Assembly (NCBI GenBank): GCA_037043015.1 | Contig: CM073323.1 | Coordinates: forward strand, 27,990,758 to 28,054,757 | From: Bryum argenteum | Lineage: Eukaryota > Streptophyta > Bryopsida > Bryales > Bryaceae | Direction of reading: 5' to 3' | Length of the DNA stretch: 64,000 bases | In this document: piece after piece, positions 11,149-22,439 of the stretch | How positions within the stretch are numbered: the stretch's first letter is position 1 | Layout: the number at the start of each line of letters is the position of its first letter | The notes under the pieces: model-generated | The model's database searches: none | Seen by the model: only the letters and a program-made list of their open reading frames with translations | What the model was told of the DNA's origin: nothing | Program-made: the position numbers and the translations under genes

Positions 11149-12626
11149 TTATTCAGATTCGGTTTCTACATCCATAGCCTCATCAAATCTAATGTTGCTT
11201 TCTGTAGCTAGGTGCAGCTTCCAAAAAAATTCTGCCATCATCTCATGTTGTGTGGTACCTTGGTGTAACATTTGTTTAATAATATCTTCTTGTTCCCTTT
11301 TAGAAGTAGTTGGGTCTTCTTGAGCGATGTCTTGTAAACTTTCTAGATCTTCTCCATCATATCGTACTAATTGAAGAGCCGCTTGTGGAGGCAGCAACAT
11401 TGATTGCATTTGTTTTATGGATTCTTTTGCGATATTAAGCTCTATGGCCTTCTGTCCAACATTGTTCAAGTTGCTTAATTGCGTGTTAGACTCATCTTTG
11501 ATCCCTCTTTGTGCCTCCCTTACTCAACGCATATTGAAACCATCTCCATGTATAATACATAAGTTATGTAAACAAATGCATGCTATAACAAGATCTGGTA
11601 GGTTTTCTAAAGGCACATCAATTTGTTTTGGAAGAATCCTCTACCTTCCTTTTAAGCATCCAAAAGCTCTTTCAACCGCCATCCTTGTACTAGATTGGAT
11701 GTAATTTCAATGTGCCTTTTCTCTCGACAATCCTTCTTTTGTCCTTTGAATGGGCTATAAAACCAAGGTCTCATTGGATAGGCAACATTTTTTATCAATT
11801 TGTAAGGTAAATAATAATTCTTCATAATTTCTCGACCTAAGGTACTTCTTTGAAATACGGACCAATCATGACAAATTCCTGCCCACCCGAAATCGAAATC
11901 CCAAACCTTACATTGTGCATCTACTACTCTTTGTAAGAGAACCGAGTGATATCCTTTTTGACAATAATATTCAGGTCCATCCTTAGTCCGAGCAATGATT
12001 GGTATGTGAGAGCCATCTATGGCACCGATGACATATAGTATAGCTTTTAAGGCTTCAAACTCGTCAGATATCCTCTTCATTGTACTTGGAGTCATCTTCT
12101 CTATTACCAAAGGTAATGAATGAATTTTGATCGCTACGCAACACTTTCTTACAATTACAGAGGTGGTGTTCTCTCCTATACCGTATAAGTCTCCAATCAT
12201 CGCCAAAGAATTGTTGGTTGCAAGTCTAGCAAGGGTAACGACAAGCCTAGTTTCAACATCAACACTTGTCGTCATAGGGGTATCGATCTTTTTAATACTT
12301 GGTCTCAAAATATTGCACACAAAGGTAAAAGTCTGTTTATCTACTCTAATTCGGTCTCTGAACATTTTACTTGTATAGCTTCCAAACAATTGGTTGCGTA
12401 AAAATCCTTGTTGTCTATTGTGTTTCCAAATTGACCGTGTTCGTGGCCTTGACTCTCCCTCTAAAAACAAACTGACCATCACAAGTATAGGCAAGTCATT
12501 TAAATTCATGGCTAACTGCATAAGCGTCAATAGGGAATTTAATACAAACTTGAGAGCAAGGAGAAGCACAAAAATCACTAACACGTTCTCTCTATGTGGT
12601 CTCACCATGATGTATAGTGTAAACAA
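11149..12626 (-). pseudogene. HARBI1-like DDE transposase (broken)
   Basis: The frame from 12626 to 11652 encodes a PIF/Harbinger transposase. IDGSHIPI holds the first catalytic Asp and ICHDWSVFQ the second. Near 11705-11715 a one-base frameshift interrupts it. In the shifted frame MAVERAFGCLKGR holds the catalytic Glu, and the next codon is TAG where the family has Trp. Another stop, TGA, follows NMR near 11525, after which the frame stays open to 11149. The transposase would cut and paste the element at TWA targets. The rest is well preserved, so inactivation looks recent. Transcription is opposite to the Myb-like gene. Confidence 0.8.
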
Positions 12627-12839
12627 TAAGCAATTTTTCGTTAAATATATTGTTGAGAGAAATGGTTAAAATGTCTAGAATATGAAGATATTGTTTAATA
12701 TAATGACTTATATTTATATTTTTAAAACTTCAGTAAATTCCTAAGATATAAAAACAGAAATTGTAAAAGTAAAAGTAAAGTAATTGTGGACAACTTCATA
12801 TGATGCATTGTAAAAGTGAAGGTCTACAGCATTTTATCA

Positions 12840-13095
12840 CACAAACGACCTTTCATATTCTCATTATTATGATATGTGAAAATCACAATAATGAGTGAAA
12901 ATAGAGGTTGTATAAAAGTATCTTGCTATTGAGTTGCCAAATGACCCTTCATATTCTCATAATTATAATATGTGGAAATCACAATAATCAGTGATAATGG
13001 AGGTCATGTAAACATCACCATAATTTATTATTGGGATGCAAAACAACCCTTTATATTCTTATATCATGATATTTGAAAATCAAGTAAAAATATAA
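12840..13095. repeat. ~105-bp imperfect tandem repeat, 2.5 units
   Basis: Units begin around CAAACGACCTTTCATATTCT, CAAATGACCCTTCATATTCT and AAAACAACCCTTTATATTCT, and each contains ATGATATGTGAAAATCA or a variant. The array lies directly upstream of the transposase gene (minus strand) inside the Harbinger element, so it may be the element's subterminal or promoter sequence. Confidence 0.6.
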
Positions 13096-13280
13096 GTCGT
13101 TTCAATATCACGATTTTTTTTGTGTAGCCTTAAATTGCCGTCTTCTAACAAATTGATTTTCGTAAGGATTGATAAGTCATTTAAATGCATTGTTGGCTCC
13201 ATAAGCGTTGGTACAAAAATTAAAACCGACTTGAGAGCAAAGAAAGCACAAAAGGACTTTGTACAACAATGATTGGACAA
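13080..13280 (-). pseudogene. Partial duplicate of the transposase N-terminus
   Basis: The minus strand reads FALKSVLIFVPTL and MHLNDLSILTKINLLE, matching LALKFVLNSLLTL and MNLNDLPILVMVSLFLE at the start of the adjacent transposase. DNA similarity covers about 120-200 bp. This is a second, truncated copy of the 5' end of the gene, about 600 bp upstream of the first. Confidence 0.6.
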
Positions 13281-13289
13281 CACCAAATA

Positions 13290-14390
13290 TATAACACCAT
13301 AAATATGTCTCCCACGATACAACACCAAAGATATGGTAGGTGGCTCAAAACCCACACAACACCCCAAACTTCTCATACGCCAACTCAAGCCAAGGGATAC
13401 AATATAGCCTCCACTTGTAAATTTTTATGTACTTGTCATGTACGTTTTAGATTGAGTGGTTTTGGATACACCTACATGTATTACTGTCAAAATTTGTAAC
13501 TATTTTAATTTTGGTTCAAAATTAATGATTCTACTTGGTCCACTCTCTTACATACTTTGCCCATTTACCAACATTTATTCACCTACTTTCTTGCCAATTA
13601 GCTTGCCAATCTGAAAATTGAAAATGAAGCAATTATTGAGCCACTTAGTATATGTCTCGCTAATGTTGGGCAAATGATAAAAACATTTTTGTACAAGTGG
13701 CTATGGCAAAAATTGTTTACAATTTCAAGTCTCATTGGCTTCCCTTCTCGTAACATGACTCTCCAAAATCATAATTAAAAATCCAAAAATCATCTCTTAC
13801 AAGCGTTCTTGTCCCCAATAAGGGAGAGTTCTCAAAATTGGAGGAGTACCAATAATAGAGCAATAGGCTTCTTGACCCCAAGGTACTTAATAGCTTCTTC
13901 ACTCAACAATAGCATGACTAACAACAAACATTATAGGATGCAAATGTAGGGCACCCGTTTAGAATAACCTATGAGACGTACCACCTTCAAAAATTCATAG
14001 CAAATTATAAAAGAGTCCCAAAATTATGAATCCACTATGACTGTCATTCCACTTACTTTCCCCATCCATGAAAATTACTTCCATTATTTATACATTGATT
14101 ATTTCAAATAATAAAACACAAATAAAAATAAAAATAAATTCACTTCCATATTATCTTCATTACGAATTGGGAAATCCAAAATTTGACCCATTTCTGAGCA
14201 CTTTCCCTTAAGATACCCCATGCTCCTGGGTCCCACACCTTTATTTCAAAATTCTTGAATAATCTATCTGATAAGGAGTGAATAGCTTTTCCATCTATAA
14301 ACGAGGGCGTTCATCCGGAATCAGTATACAACTTGAAGAGTTGAAATTCATGTAATATTAACTTGTGATTTTACATGGGACCCCATTCAT
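13290..14390. other. Non-coding right part of the Harbinger element
   Basis: AT-rich, with no long open frame and no motif I can name. The last ~120 bp (14391-14514) become GC-rich and form the subterminal and terminal inverted-repeat region. Confidence 0.4.
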
Positions 14391-14514
14391 TGGGCCCTAA
14401 CCCCTTTACAGCAAAAGGCGCTGAATCTAGTTGGGGAGGCCCGATTGGGGGCTGGAGCTTGGCCGCATTCCGGCCCACCTTCCGGCCAGCCCCACAGCAT
14501 GTGTAAAGTGGGCC

Positions 14515-14575
14515 TAGAACTTACAACTGAGAAGTCGTTTCAACACTAACATAGGACTTGAGAACTAAACAGGAG
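14515..14575. repeat. Right remainder of the split ~51-bp array
   Basis: TAGAACTTACAACTGAGAAG, CACTAACATAGGACTTGAG and AGAACTAAAC continue the array of 6095-7209, placing the Harbinger insertion inside it. Confidence 0.75.
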
Positions 14576-14715
14576 GCCGCTCTCCCCTTCAAGTTGGAGG
14601 TTCTTATACTCTCACTCTTCCATCCACTTTTACTTCCATAAAACTAGTTTCAAATGGGTAAACATAACCGACGGCAATAAAATATTACAAATGATTATGA
14701 CAAAGCAACAACCCT

Positions 14716-15653
14716 TTAACCCCTAAAAATCCAGGAAAACCGATTCGGTTTTTTGAGATTTCGGGCAGCTCATTTTAAGCATTTAAATTGATATTTTTGC
14801 CTAAGATTTTTATTGGGTGCTCCCCATACAATAATGTGTATGTGGTAAAATTTTCAAAGTAAAATTTTAATTTTATAACCTTCACCTAGAAATTTTAGGT
14901 TTCAAGTCCTAAACGGGCAGTTTAAAATATTTTTTTTTAATTTTTTTTTTTTTTTTAGAAATATGTTCATTACCAAATTACTATTCAAATTCCAAAGTAT
15001 CCGAAGTCAAAAAGTTTACCAATTTTACAAGGGCAACCTCCAAAACTTTCAAAAACAATCTTCACAATTTCTAGTAATTTTACAATTTTTTCTTTCAAAA
15101 ATTGCCAAAATTCGAGATTTTGGATTTTTTCCAAGATTTTTTTTTTCAAAATTCAAATTATCATAAATGCACCTTCTCACCGTCGAGATTTTTCTCAAAC
15201 TAAATATATCATACGTGGTGCTTGTTTTACTATATGGTTGTTTTTAGACCTTCTTTCATAAAATATTTTACATTAAGGTCAAAAAGTGGAATTGGTATCT
15301 AAAATTTTGCATGAGCATACCTAACTTGATTACCTACATGAAAAAAAATGAGGAAAAAATATTTGGAATAACAATCATCAAGTTGCCCTTGGCACCATTT
15401 AGACAATGCCTCTCACGCAGCGGCAAAAAAAAGTGTTGGTCAAACTTTGATTGTTATGATCTCACAAATGACAAACATCCAACGGTTGAAATTTTGACCA
15501 GTCCTTTGTATACAAGTTAGGTACAAGATCTTACGGTTCAAAGTCTAAAAACCGGAAAAAAAGTTTCTCCGTTTCCCCATTTCCCAACGAAGGTGAAAAA
15601 TGGCAGTTTTTGGTTCTGGAGGTCGAGGAAACCCCTGGATTTTTAGGGGTTAA
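14716..15653. mobile_element. TTAA-flanked MITE 1
   Basis: The left end TTAACCCCTAAAAATCCAGG and the inverted right end are identical over these 20 bases. The element is 938 bp with no convincing ORF. TTAA at both ends as the target duplication plus a CCC-starting inverted repeat is the signature of piggyBac-type elements. The interior near 15450-15545 (ATCTCACAAATGA...ACGGTTGAAATTTTGACC...GATCTTACGGTT) is shared with MITEs 2 and 3, which defines a family. Confidence 0.7.
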
Positions 15654-16136
15654 TATGTTTTACTTCATTTTGGTTTTAAAAAGACCACGGTTCAAAATCA
15701 TAAATGTTACAAAGAATCATGCACACTCAAACAAGTACAGGGCAACATTTATTGCTGACCCCTACTCTAAAATACCTACCAAATTTCTCATTAAAATGAG
15801 ACATCCATATACACGAACATGAGCCATCCATCATCACATGACACATGTACCTTTTACTGCTGCCTCTGCTACTCCTGTCGACATGGTGCTCCGGTCAAGG
15901 TGGTACATGTCAAAATCCTAAATTATGTGACAATTGTCATCTGGATACCTGCAAACATTGCAAATACAACGAAAACGAAGAATGAGCAAGCTAGTGTTAG
16001 ATATAATATGTGTATGGTAATGATCTTAATATTCAAATCTACCAGGAAAATAATATATCATGCACACAAAAATGGCAACAGTTTTACCATATCTAGAAAA
16101 TCACATAGCATGGACAACTAAACAACTTTCATACAT
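15654..16136. other. Spacer, nothing recognised
   Basis: Only short frames. I see no domain or repeat that I can support. Confidence 0.35.
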
Positions 16137-16349
16137 CTACACTAAATTTGATAATTAGTGTTAGATTATTATAAGATTTGAAAATGCTATAAGTTTTTAC
16201 GTTTGTTTAAAAAAATTTACCAAGAGCATTGATTCTGATACTATATATGGACCCCCATCTTGGCCAATATAGTGGCCAACAACAGTAAAAACTTATAACA
16301 TGTTTATGTAAATTAGTGTATCTAACACTAATTATCAAATTAAGTGTAG
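16137..16349. mobile_element. Long-TIR MITE, copy 1
   Basis: The left arm begins CTACACTAAATTTGATAATT and the inverted right arm begins CTACACTTAATTTGATAATT. Similarity between the arms runs for most of the 213-bp element, past GTGTTAGAT and ATAAGTTTTTAC, so it can fold into one long hairpin. A relative lies at 42961-43199. I see no clear target duplication, so the superfamily is open. Confidence 0.65.
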
Positions 16350-17499
16350 TTGACAACCATCATTGGCAATGACTGTAGCTGCACTTATTGCCAATTTAAA
16401 TACTCCTGACACTTTAGTCAGACAACCTTTTACAACTGAAATGAGCCATAGTCACTTGATGTGGACTGTCAACTTTCTACAGGGACAATATAATAGACAA
16501 AAAGAAAGACAATAACTGAGGAGGAGGTAAGATTCTTCCTTGGATAGAAGCCAGTTTGTCGTCAAAAGTCAGATCGATCTCTTTGATCAAGTTGCTGAAT
16601 TGTAAGATTTTTCAGCATTAAAATTAAAGAAGGAGAAAAATGAAGCATTAGAATTTTTATGAAATGGCTTCACTAAAATGCAAGTAAGTGAAATCATTGT
16701 AGTAGATGGAAAGCTTTCATCAATCATCATTGGAACATCAATAGGCTTGAATAAGAAAATCATCACATCATCCGAATATAAACAATCAAGTTATAAAGGA
16801 TTCTATTCAAAATTGAAAACACTTTAAATAAAAAATGAAATACATGCAATAATGGCCAATCTTGATTTGTATAGGTCATTTGTAAAGCCCACTAACATTG
16901 CGTGCTATCAATTCCATATAGGATTATTATGTGCCATATTTACAATAATCATCTGTTTTTTCATAATTTGAATATTATTTTAAGCACACAAATGTTGATT
17001 TTTGTTGATGAAAGGCATATACATGTTCAAGGTGATGTTTGGCATTACCTTACAGGCAATGCACAAGAAAGTTGGCTTCATTCTAAATTGTGCAAATTTT
17101 GAAAGCTTTCTAAGCAACTTCGAACAAAACTGAGTCAATGGCTAGTCTACTTTGACATTTGATATCTTCCAAACCCCAATTCAACTCTACTTCAAACTTT
17201 TTAGCATCGTGTGATACATTATGCACTACAATTTTTGTTTAGACACATTTGAATTTGGCTCACTTATGCTTATGATATGATTTTTTGAATGGAGGTGAGT
17301 CATAACTGTACTCGGTTTTGTTTGTCACTGTATATGCATGTTTGTATTCATTATTGCATATACTTCAACAATTAAAACTGATAGTTTACATTTCAATGTA
17401 TGTATATTTGTAAGGATTTTTAATACAAAGATTTGAATGATTTTTACTTGACGACTTATGGAAATTTTAACTCTGTATTCAAATGCATGCACATTTTAT
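16350..17499. other. Gene-poor spacer with a possible retrotransposon remnant
   Basis: Around 17020-17100 one plus-strand frame reads VQGDVWHYLTGNAQESWL, faintly like a retrotransposon gag core, followed by stops. Nothing else is recognisable. I give this low weight. Confidence 0.25.
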
Positions 17500-17767
17500 T
17501 TAACCCCTAACTCTCCTTAAAACCCGAAACGGGTTTCGGAGGTTCCCGCAACAGAAAAACTCAGCCAACTTTTACCATTATAATCTCACAAATGAGGAAG
17601 AATGAACGGTTCAAATTTGGTATGTGAGATGAATGTCAAGTGAACTTTGAGATCTTACGGTTGAATCTTTTGAATAATGCTTAGATAGAGATTTTTTGAG
17701 CTGAATCTAAAGGAAGGTCAAATTTTGTGACTTAGACCGTTTTGCAACAAGGAGAGTTAGGGGTTAA
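17500..17767. mobile_element. TTAA-flanked MITE 2
   Basis: A 268-bp element with 19-bp inverted repeats that match perfectly (TTAACCCCTAACTCTCCTT at both ends). It shares the internal block with MITEs 1 and 3 (ATCTCACAAATGAGGAAGAA, then ACGGTT, then GATCTTACGGTTGAATC). TTAA at each end is the presumed target duplication. Confidence 0.8.
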
Positions 17768-18409
17768 AACTATAAATTGGTATGGTTCATGCGTAGCAAC
17801 GCAAGCGCCAACCACTAGTTTATGATAAAAAATTTCAAAATTTCATGATCTAAATTGACACCAATGTAAGCTACTCAAAATCATTAGAAGACCACCTAGG
17901 GAATTTTTTCGTTTAGGAATTAAAATACAATATTTATTCATATTGTTGGCTCTCATGAACTATTTTCTTTCATTCTATGCGGTCAAACAGTTCCAATGAA
18001 TATTAAAGTATTACTTTCTAGTACCTTGTCTACTTGCGTGAGTTGCGTCTCTATACTATGTTTCAAGAATTATACATATAAACTGCAACTATAGGAATGT
18101 ACCTAAGATTTACAAAAGTTGACGTCGAGACTTTTGTCATTTTGGGGTCAAATATAATGGTCATTGTTTTAGAAGTATGACCACCACTTAATCCATAAAC
18201 ACGTTAGCAACATGAATTAAACACATGCATGTCTAGAGAGCATTAAGAACAATGGTTTTAGAGGAGCCATTGGTGGAATGTGTAGCACCAAAAACCATTA
18301 CAGTAAGAGAATAGTCATATTGAAGACGATACGATTGTTCAAAAGGAGGTAACAAATCTAGAGACTGAAGATGTGAATGGAGGTAATGACAGATCCCCCT
18401 CTGGATCCA
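17768..18409. other. Spacer, nothing recognised
   Basis: AT-rich with no supported feature. Confidence 0.35.
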
Positions 18410-18640
18410 TTAACCCCTAAAGGTCCAAGAAAGCGAAAACTGCTTTCTGGAGTCCAAAATTCAGCCAACTTTGACCATTTTAATCTCACCAATGAAGAAG
18501 AATCAACGGTCCAACTTTGGCAAGTGAATGGAAGGTTAAGTTAACTTGAAGATCCTACGGTTGGATCTTCCAAATAATTCTTAGGTTGAGAGTTTTTAGG
18601 CCTCAAGTAAGGGAATGTTCATTTTTACATTCCATGAAGA
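18410..18640. mobile_element. TTAA-flanked MITE 3 (right end missing)
   Basis: Starts TTAACCCCTAAAGGTCCAAG and carries the family's internal block (ATCTCACCAATGAAGAAGAA, ACGGTCCAACTTTGG, GATCCTACGGTTGGATC). No TTAGGGGTTAA follows within the next several hundred bases, so it is truncated. Confidence 0.6.
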
Positions 18641-20060
18641 AAAAATCATTTTCTTCAAAAAAACTCAAACAAGTTTGTATGAATTGCTTGTAAGACCTTA
18701 TTAACTGATTTGATAAATCATCAAATTATTTGTGTGTTTAAAATACATTCAAGCCTAAAAGTATATGGAAAACCATAATACGTTTGTGTTATCATTTAAA
18801 CTTTAATGAAAATTAGTTAGTTCCTGCCAATCTTGTCGAAGCAATAAATGTTGAAGCTCAAAATGTAAAACTTAATATGAAAAAAATATGTTTTTTTGTT
18901 AAGCACGGCTCGGGCGTATAAAACACATCATCGTAAATGCAAGAGAATAATTTTGGATATCCATTCTTTGGATATACCTGATTGATAGTTATACATTAGG
19001 AAACTCGTCACTACACAATATCATTGCATTAGAACAATGGAAACATCAACTTTCTTGCACATATCCGTACATGGAAGACATGGGTTGCACTCACGAATTT
19101 AGGGTTGAAAGATTACAACAATGCTACCTTATATGTTGGCGTAAATTTGCCATAAATATTTTATATCACAAAAATGTGATGCTCATTAAGTATAAAAAGT
19201 GATGTGTTCAAGTGAAGGCTTCACGAAGATTCTATCATCATAAAAATGTGAAGTTCATTGCATGCAAAGTGATGTGTTGGTGTGTAGACATCATGAGAAT
19301 TATTGTGCTATTATGGAAATGTACTATCCCGTAACAAAATAAGGACATTATTGTTTGTTTTGATTGAAATCCAAATATTACAATCATTCGGTAAAGTACA
19401 AAGAAATTATGAAAATGTATTAAATACCAAACTCCGAAACAAAAACATAAAACATATTACATGGGAAAGTGACAATTATGATAAATTGTATGCTAAATTA
19501 ATCATTTAGATATCAAGCATTTAATCATGCTTGGTCACAAATAAATTTTCTAACATGTAAGATTCAAGTATACACAATGCATTGCAAGATTTTGTCAAAT
19601 AAAATAGAGCAGCAAACTCATATAGTGAAGACAATCATGAAATCCTTCGTTGCACCATTCTAAAATAATGTAAGTATCAGATTTATGATTCCCGAGTTAA
19701 CTTACAAATGAGAGCTGTATTTTATATAATTTATTTATTAATCCCAAAAATTAGATAATGAATGGTCTCAATTGAAATTTAATGTATAAGAAAACCATTT
19801 ATTTCTTTATTGAAGTTCATTCGCAAAACATTATTACGAGTATTGCCTCAACATGCAAAACGACTAACTATAGAGCAATGTTCAATTATGTAAAATTAGA
19901 TCTTTGTAAGTGGGAATATTTCCTCTAGATGTTTACAAAGTTTGATTAATTTATGAAGGATGTGAGATTCATCATACTCGGAAAAACGGAGAAAGAAACA
20001 GAAAATGGCAGAGGCACCTATATACGTTTACAAACAACTTACGCCTACTTGGTAGCACTG
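18641..20060. other. AT-rich spacer
   Basis: No ORF of note. Two similar stretches near 19145-19285 (GTGATGTGTTCAAGTG and GTGATGTGTTGGTGTG, each preceded by AAAAATGTGA) form a short imperfect direct repeat. Nothing else is supported. Confidence 0.35.
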
Positions 20061-20316
20061 GGGCGGGATCTAGTCTTGTGAAGGGGACAAGGAACGGGAG
20101 TGGTCTTGATTTAGGTCGGTGTGTATTTCACCAGATGCCATGGTCCTTGTTTGGCCCCTCATCTCACCTTCACTTCTTTCGTCTTGATCATCATTGTTGG
20201 GACCCTCGTAGTTGTTGTTCTCTTTCTTCTCTTGCCCATTGTTCTCGTGGTTGTGCTTCGGGTTTACAGTATCTATGATCTGAGGAGGAGATAAGGGGAG
20301 AAAGCGGCGGTCAGCC

Positions 20317-21456
20317 ATGTCACACAGTGGTGAAGAAGCGCATGCGTCGGAGGAGAACGAGGCGGCTCGTTGGGAGATTAAGCGCAAGTTCTTCGAGACG
20401 GTCGATAGGAGTTTGGACGAAAGCAAGGAGGTGGTTCACACGGCATATGTGCCTTCGTGTAGTAATGTGAGGCCCCATCTGTCGAAGTTGGGTCCTACGA
20501 AACAGTCGATGGGAGAGAGAGTCGCTGAATCTATTTGCGGTGAATAAGCGACCGCGAACGGAGGAGGTCGTGGAGACTCAAAACGAGCGGATTTTTAACG
20601 ACGAGTTCGATCTGGGTGCAGTATTTGCTGGTCAGTGTAATGTTTATAGTCAAGGCCTTCTCGAGTCGTGCAGCACTTGTTTTTTGGTTTCTGAGGTTTC
20701 TCTTGGTGCTCCCATGATGTTTATCATTCGTGAGAGTTTTGTGTGGATTCATGTAATCTGAAAGCTTATTTTTCACTTTCTCGTAGACGATCAATCCAAG
20801 TCCAACCACGATCAACCGGTAGAGGAAACTCCTCCTATACATCAACAGAAGCTTCATCAGGCTGCAGGAATTTTCAATGTGCGAAACGGGAAGGTCCTTC
20901 TACATTCTACTTTCTTTACTTCCGTCTGCCAAAATAACAGCAGGATGTGCCTGTAGCAATCACCAGGAGTAGATTATCAATTCTGTTTGTGGTAGTTATT
21001 CGAGTGAGTTTTAGGCATAGCTTTTATACACTTGCAATCTTTCGACAGGTCAGGCTTGTCAATTGGGGAGGCCCAGAGACTATCGGATACTTGCAGCATT
21101 GACATTGGACATTGGGATCGAATATTTGGGCCTCCTTTTGTTTCGACATGATGATTGACATTCTCACAGTTGTCTAAGGAAATTTCAATGTTCTTAGATT
21201 AATACGTTGGTTTTTTATGTTTCATTTTTGGTTTGTTTGTTGGTTTCTCAGGACGCCTCTACTGGAGGAGGTCGTGTTCATTGTCTAGGTGGTTCTCTAA
21301 GACAAATCTTTCAAATGGATTTTGAAAATGCAAATGAGAAGGTTACTATCGGCATTGACGCTGCAAGTTTTCATCAGCAGATTACTGCCTTCCTGGACCC
21401 TGCAGAATTGCGAGTTTTGAATCATTTTTTCTTTAGTCGTGCCACTGTTAGTAGGT
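20317..21456 (+). pseudogene. Unrecognised plus-strand gene or gene fragment
   Basis: GC-richer than its surroundings. The frame from ATG 20317 (MSHSGEEAHASEENEAARWE) runs to about 20535. A second frame continues with AVNKRPRTEEVVETQNERIF and FNDEFDLGAVFAG to a plausible donor (GTCAGTG) near 20631. A third stretch, 21251-21456, reads GGGRVHCLGGSLRQIFQMDF and LDPAELRVLNHFFFSR after an acceptor-like CTCAG. The first two frames do not join without a one-base shift. I recognise no family. It could be a host gene fragment or a decayed gene. The opposite strand at 20426-20070 is also open, but looks like a shadow. Confidence 0.35.
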
Positions 21457-21734
21457 GATTTTTGCTACGCAAGTTGGTTTTATTACATGCGAAAGTAGAA
21501 GGACGAATGAGAACATGTGCTATTTACTATGCTGATGGATGTTCTATATTTTTTTAGTTGCAATATTTATTCTTCATTACCGCTCCCAGAGGATATGCAA
21601 ATTATTTGTGGACCTGGACCACTGTTTGGATTGTAGGATTCAACGAGGGGTTTTGTTGTCAAGCTGCCATCAAGCTTTTTCAAATTTAGTTGAAAGCAAG
21701 AAGTATGACGGTTATATGCTGTCGAAATTTGAGT

Positions 21735-22135
21735 TCAATCCCACATTTAAACCAGGGGTGTGGGTATATAATGCCTCCACCCCCATTCCCAACCATGTGA
21801 GGCAGCTTCGGCAATCTCGCTTCGGAGGGCTTGCTAGTATAGCTCAATTGCTCCTCTCCCTCTAAAAGCTTTGCATTGACGAGCCGCGAGGTCGGATCCT
21901 AGATCTGTCATCGTCACAACTTCAATGCTTCGATGATGGCGCATGTGCCATTGCCATGTGGCACTGTTTCTTAGAAGTTTCAAACTCGAAGCCTCGCGCA
22001 CCACACTGGTAGGTTTTTTCCTCACTGAGCTATGCCAACAAACCAATTTTGCTTCGGGAACCAAAACTACCAAGGGAGGAAGGGTGGTGTAACATTTGCT
22101 TTATATACCCGCACCCCCGGTTTGAAGTAATTGTC
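21735..22135. repeat. Foldback element with RNA polymerase III-like boxes
   Basis: The outer arms are inverted copies: AAACCAGGGGTGTGGGTATATAA on the left (about 21748) matches the reverse complement of the right arm near 22125-22100 (AAACCGGGGGTGCGGGTATATAA), each written here only as a pattern. Each arm has inside it a tRNA-gene box A-like sequence (TAGCTCAATTGC on the plus strand near 21840, TAGCTCAGTGAGG on the minus strand near 22035). A box B-like sequence lies 40-52 bp further in (GGTCGGATCC; GCTTCGAGTTTG). On the left, ATCCCACATTT resembles the plant snRNA upstream element. Inverted SINE heads or a foldback transposon are both possible. Confidence 0.4.
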
Positions 22136-22167
22136 GGAATAGGGTATATGTATATGATGTATTCCAT

Positions 22168-22170
<3 letters not shown>

Positions 22171-22207
<37 letters not shown>
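22171..22207. repeat. Poly-T tract
   Basis: About 37 uninterrupted T residues. It may be the poly-A tail of a minus-strand retrosequence or simple slippage. No retrosequence is evident beside it. Confidence 0.7.
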
Positions 22208-22208
<1 letters not shown>

Positions 22209-22439
22209 GGTACTAGAAGCATGTGACATGCATACACTCAGAAATGCTCCCTTTATGTTTGAAGCATATGACAAGCATGTTCTTTAGAATTCTTTGCTTT
22301 CTGTTAGAAGCCTAATTTCTAAGTTCTAGATTTGTTACTTTTTGACTGAAGACTAATTTTGCTTCATAATTCCATTTTTATGATGTTATCGCCTCCACTT
22401 ATTATTACTAGTTTGGCATGCATGGATGTCAATATGGAT

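Larger units (their letters stand above)
7210..14514 (+). mobile_element. PIF/Harbinger DNA transposon, nested in the tandem array
   Basis: The ends are GGCCCGCTTTATAC at 7210 and, inverted, GGCCCACTTTACAC at 14514, with further GC-rich similarity inside each end. Flanking triplets are TAA on the left and TAG on the right, close to the three-base TWA duplication of this superfamily. The element carries the two genes expected of PIF/Harbinger: a Myb/trihelix-like protein (plus strand) and a DDE transposase (minus strand). The transposase is broken. Insertion split the ~51-bp array, whose sequence resumes directly after base 14514. Confidence 0.8.

Noticed and set aside
20070..20426. Minus-strand frame with an N-terminus like an organelle-targeting peptide
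   Set aside because: It overlaps the better supported plus-strand fragment, has no recognisable domain and ends in low-complexity sequence.
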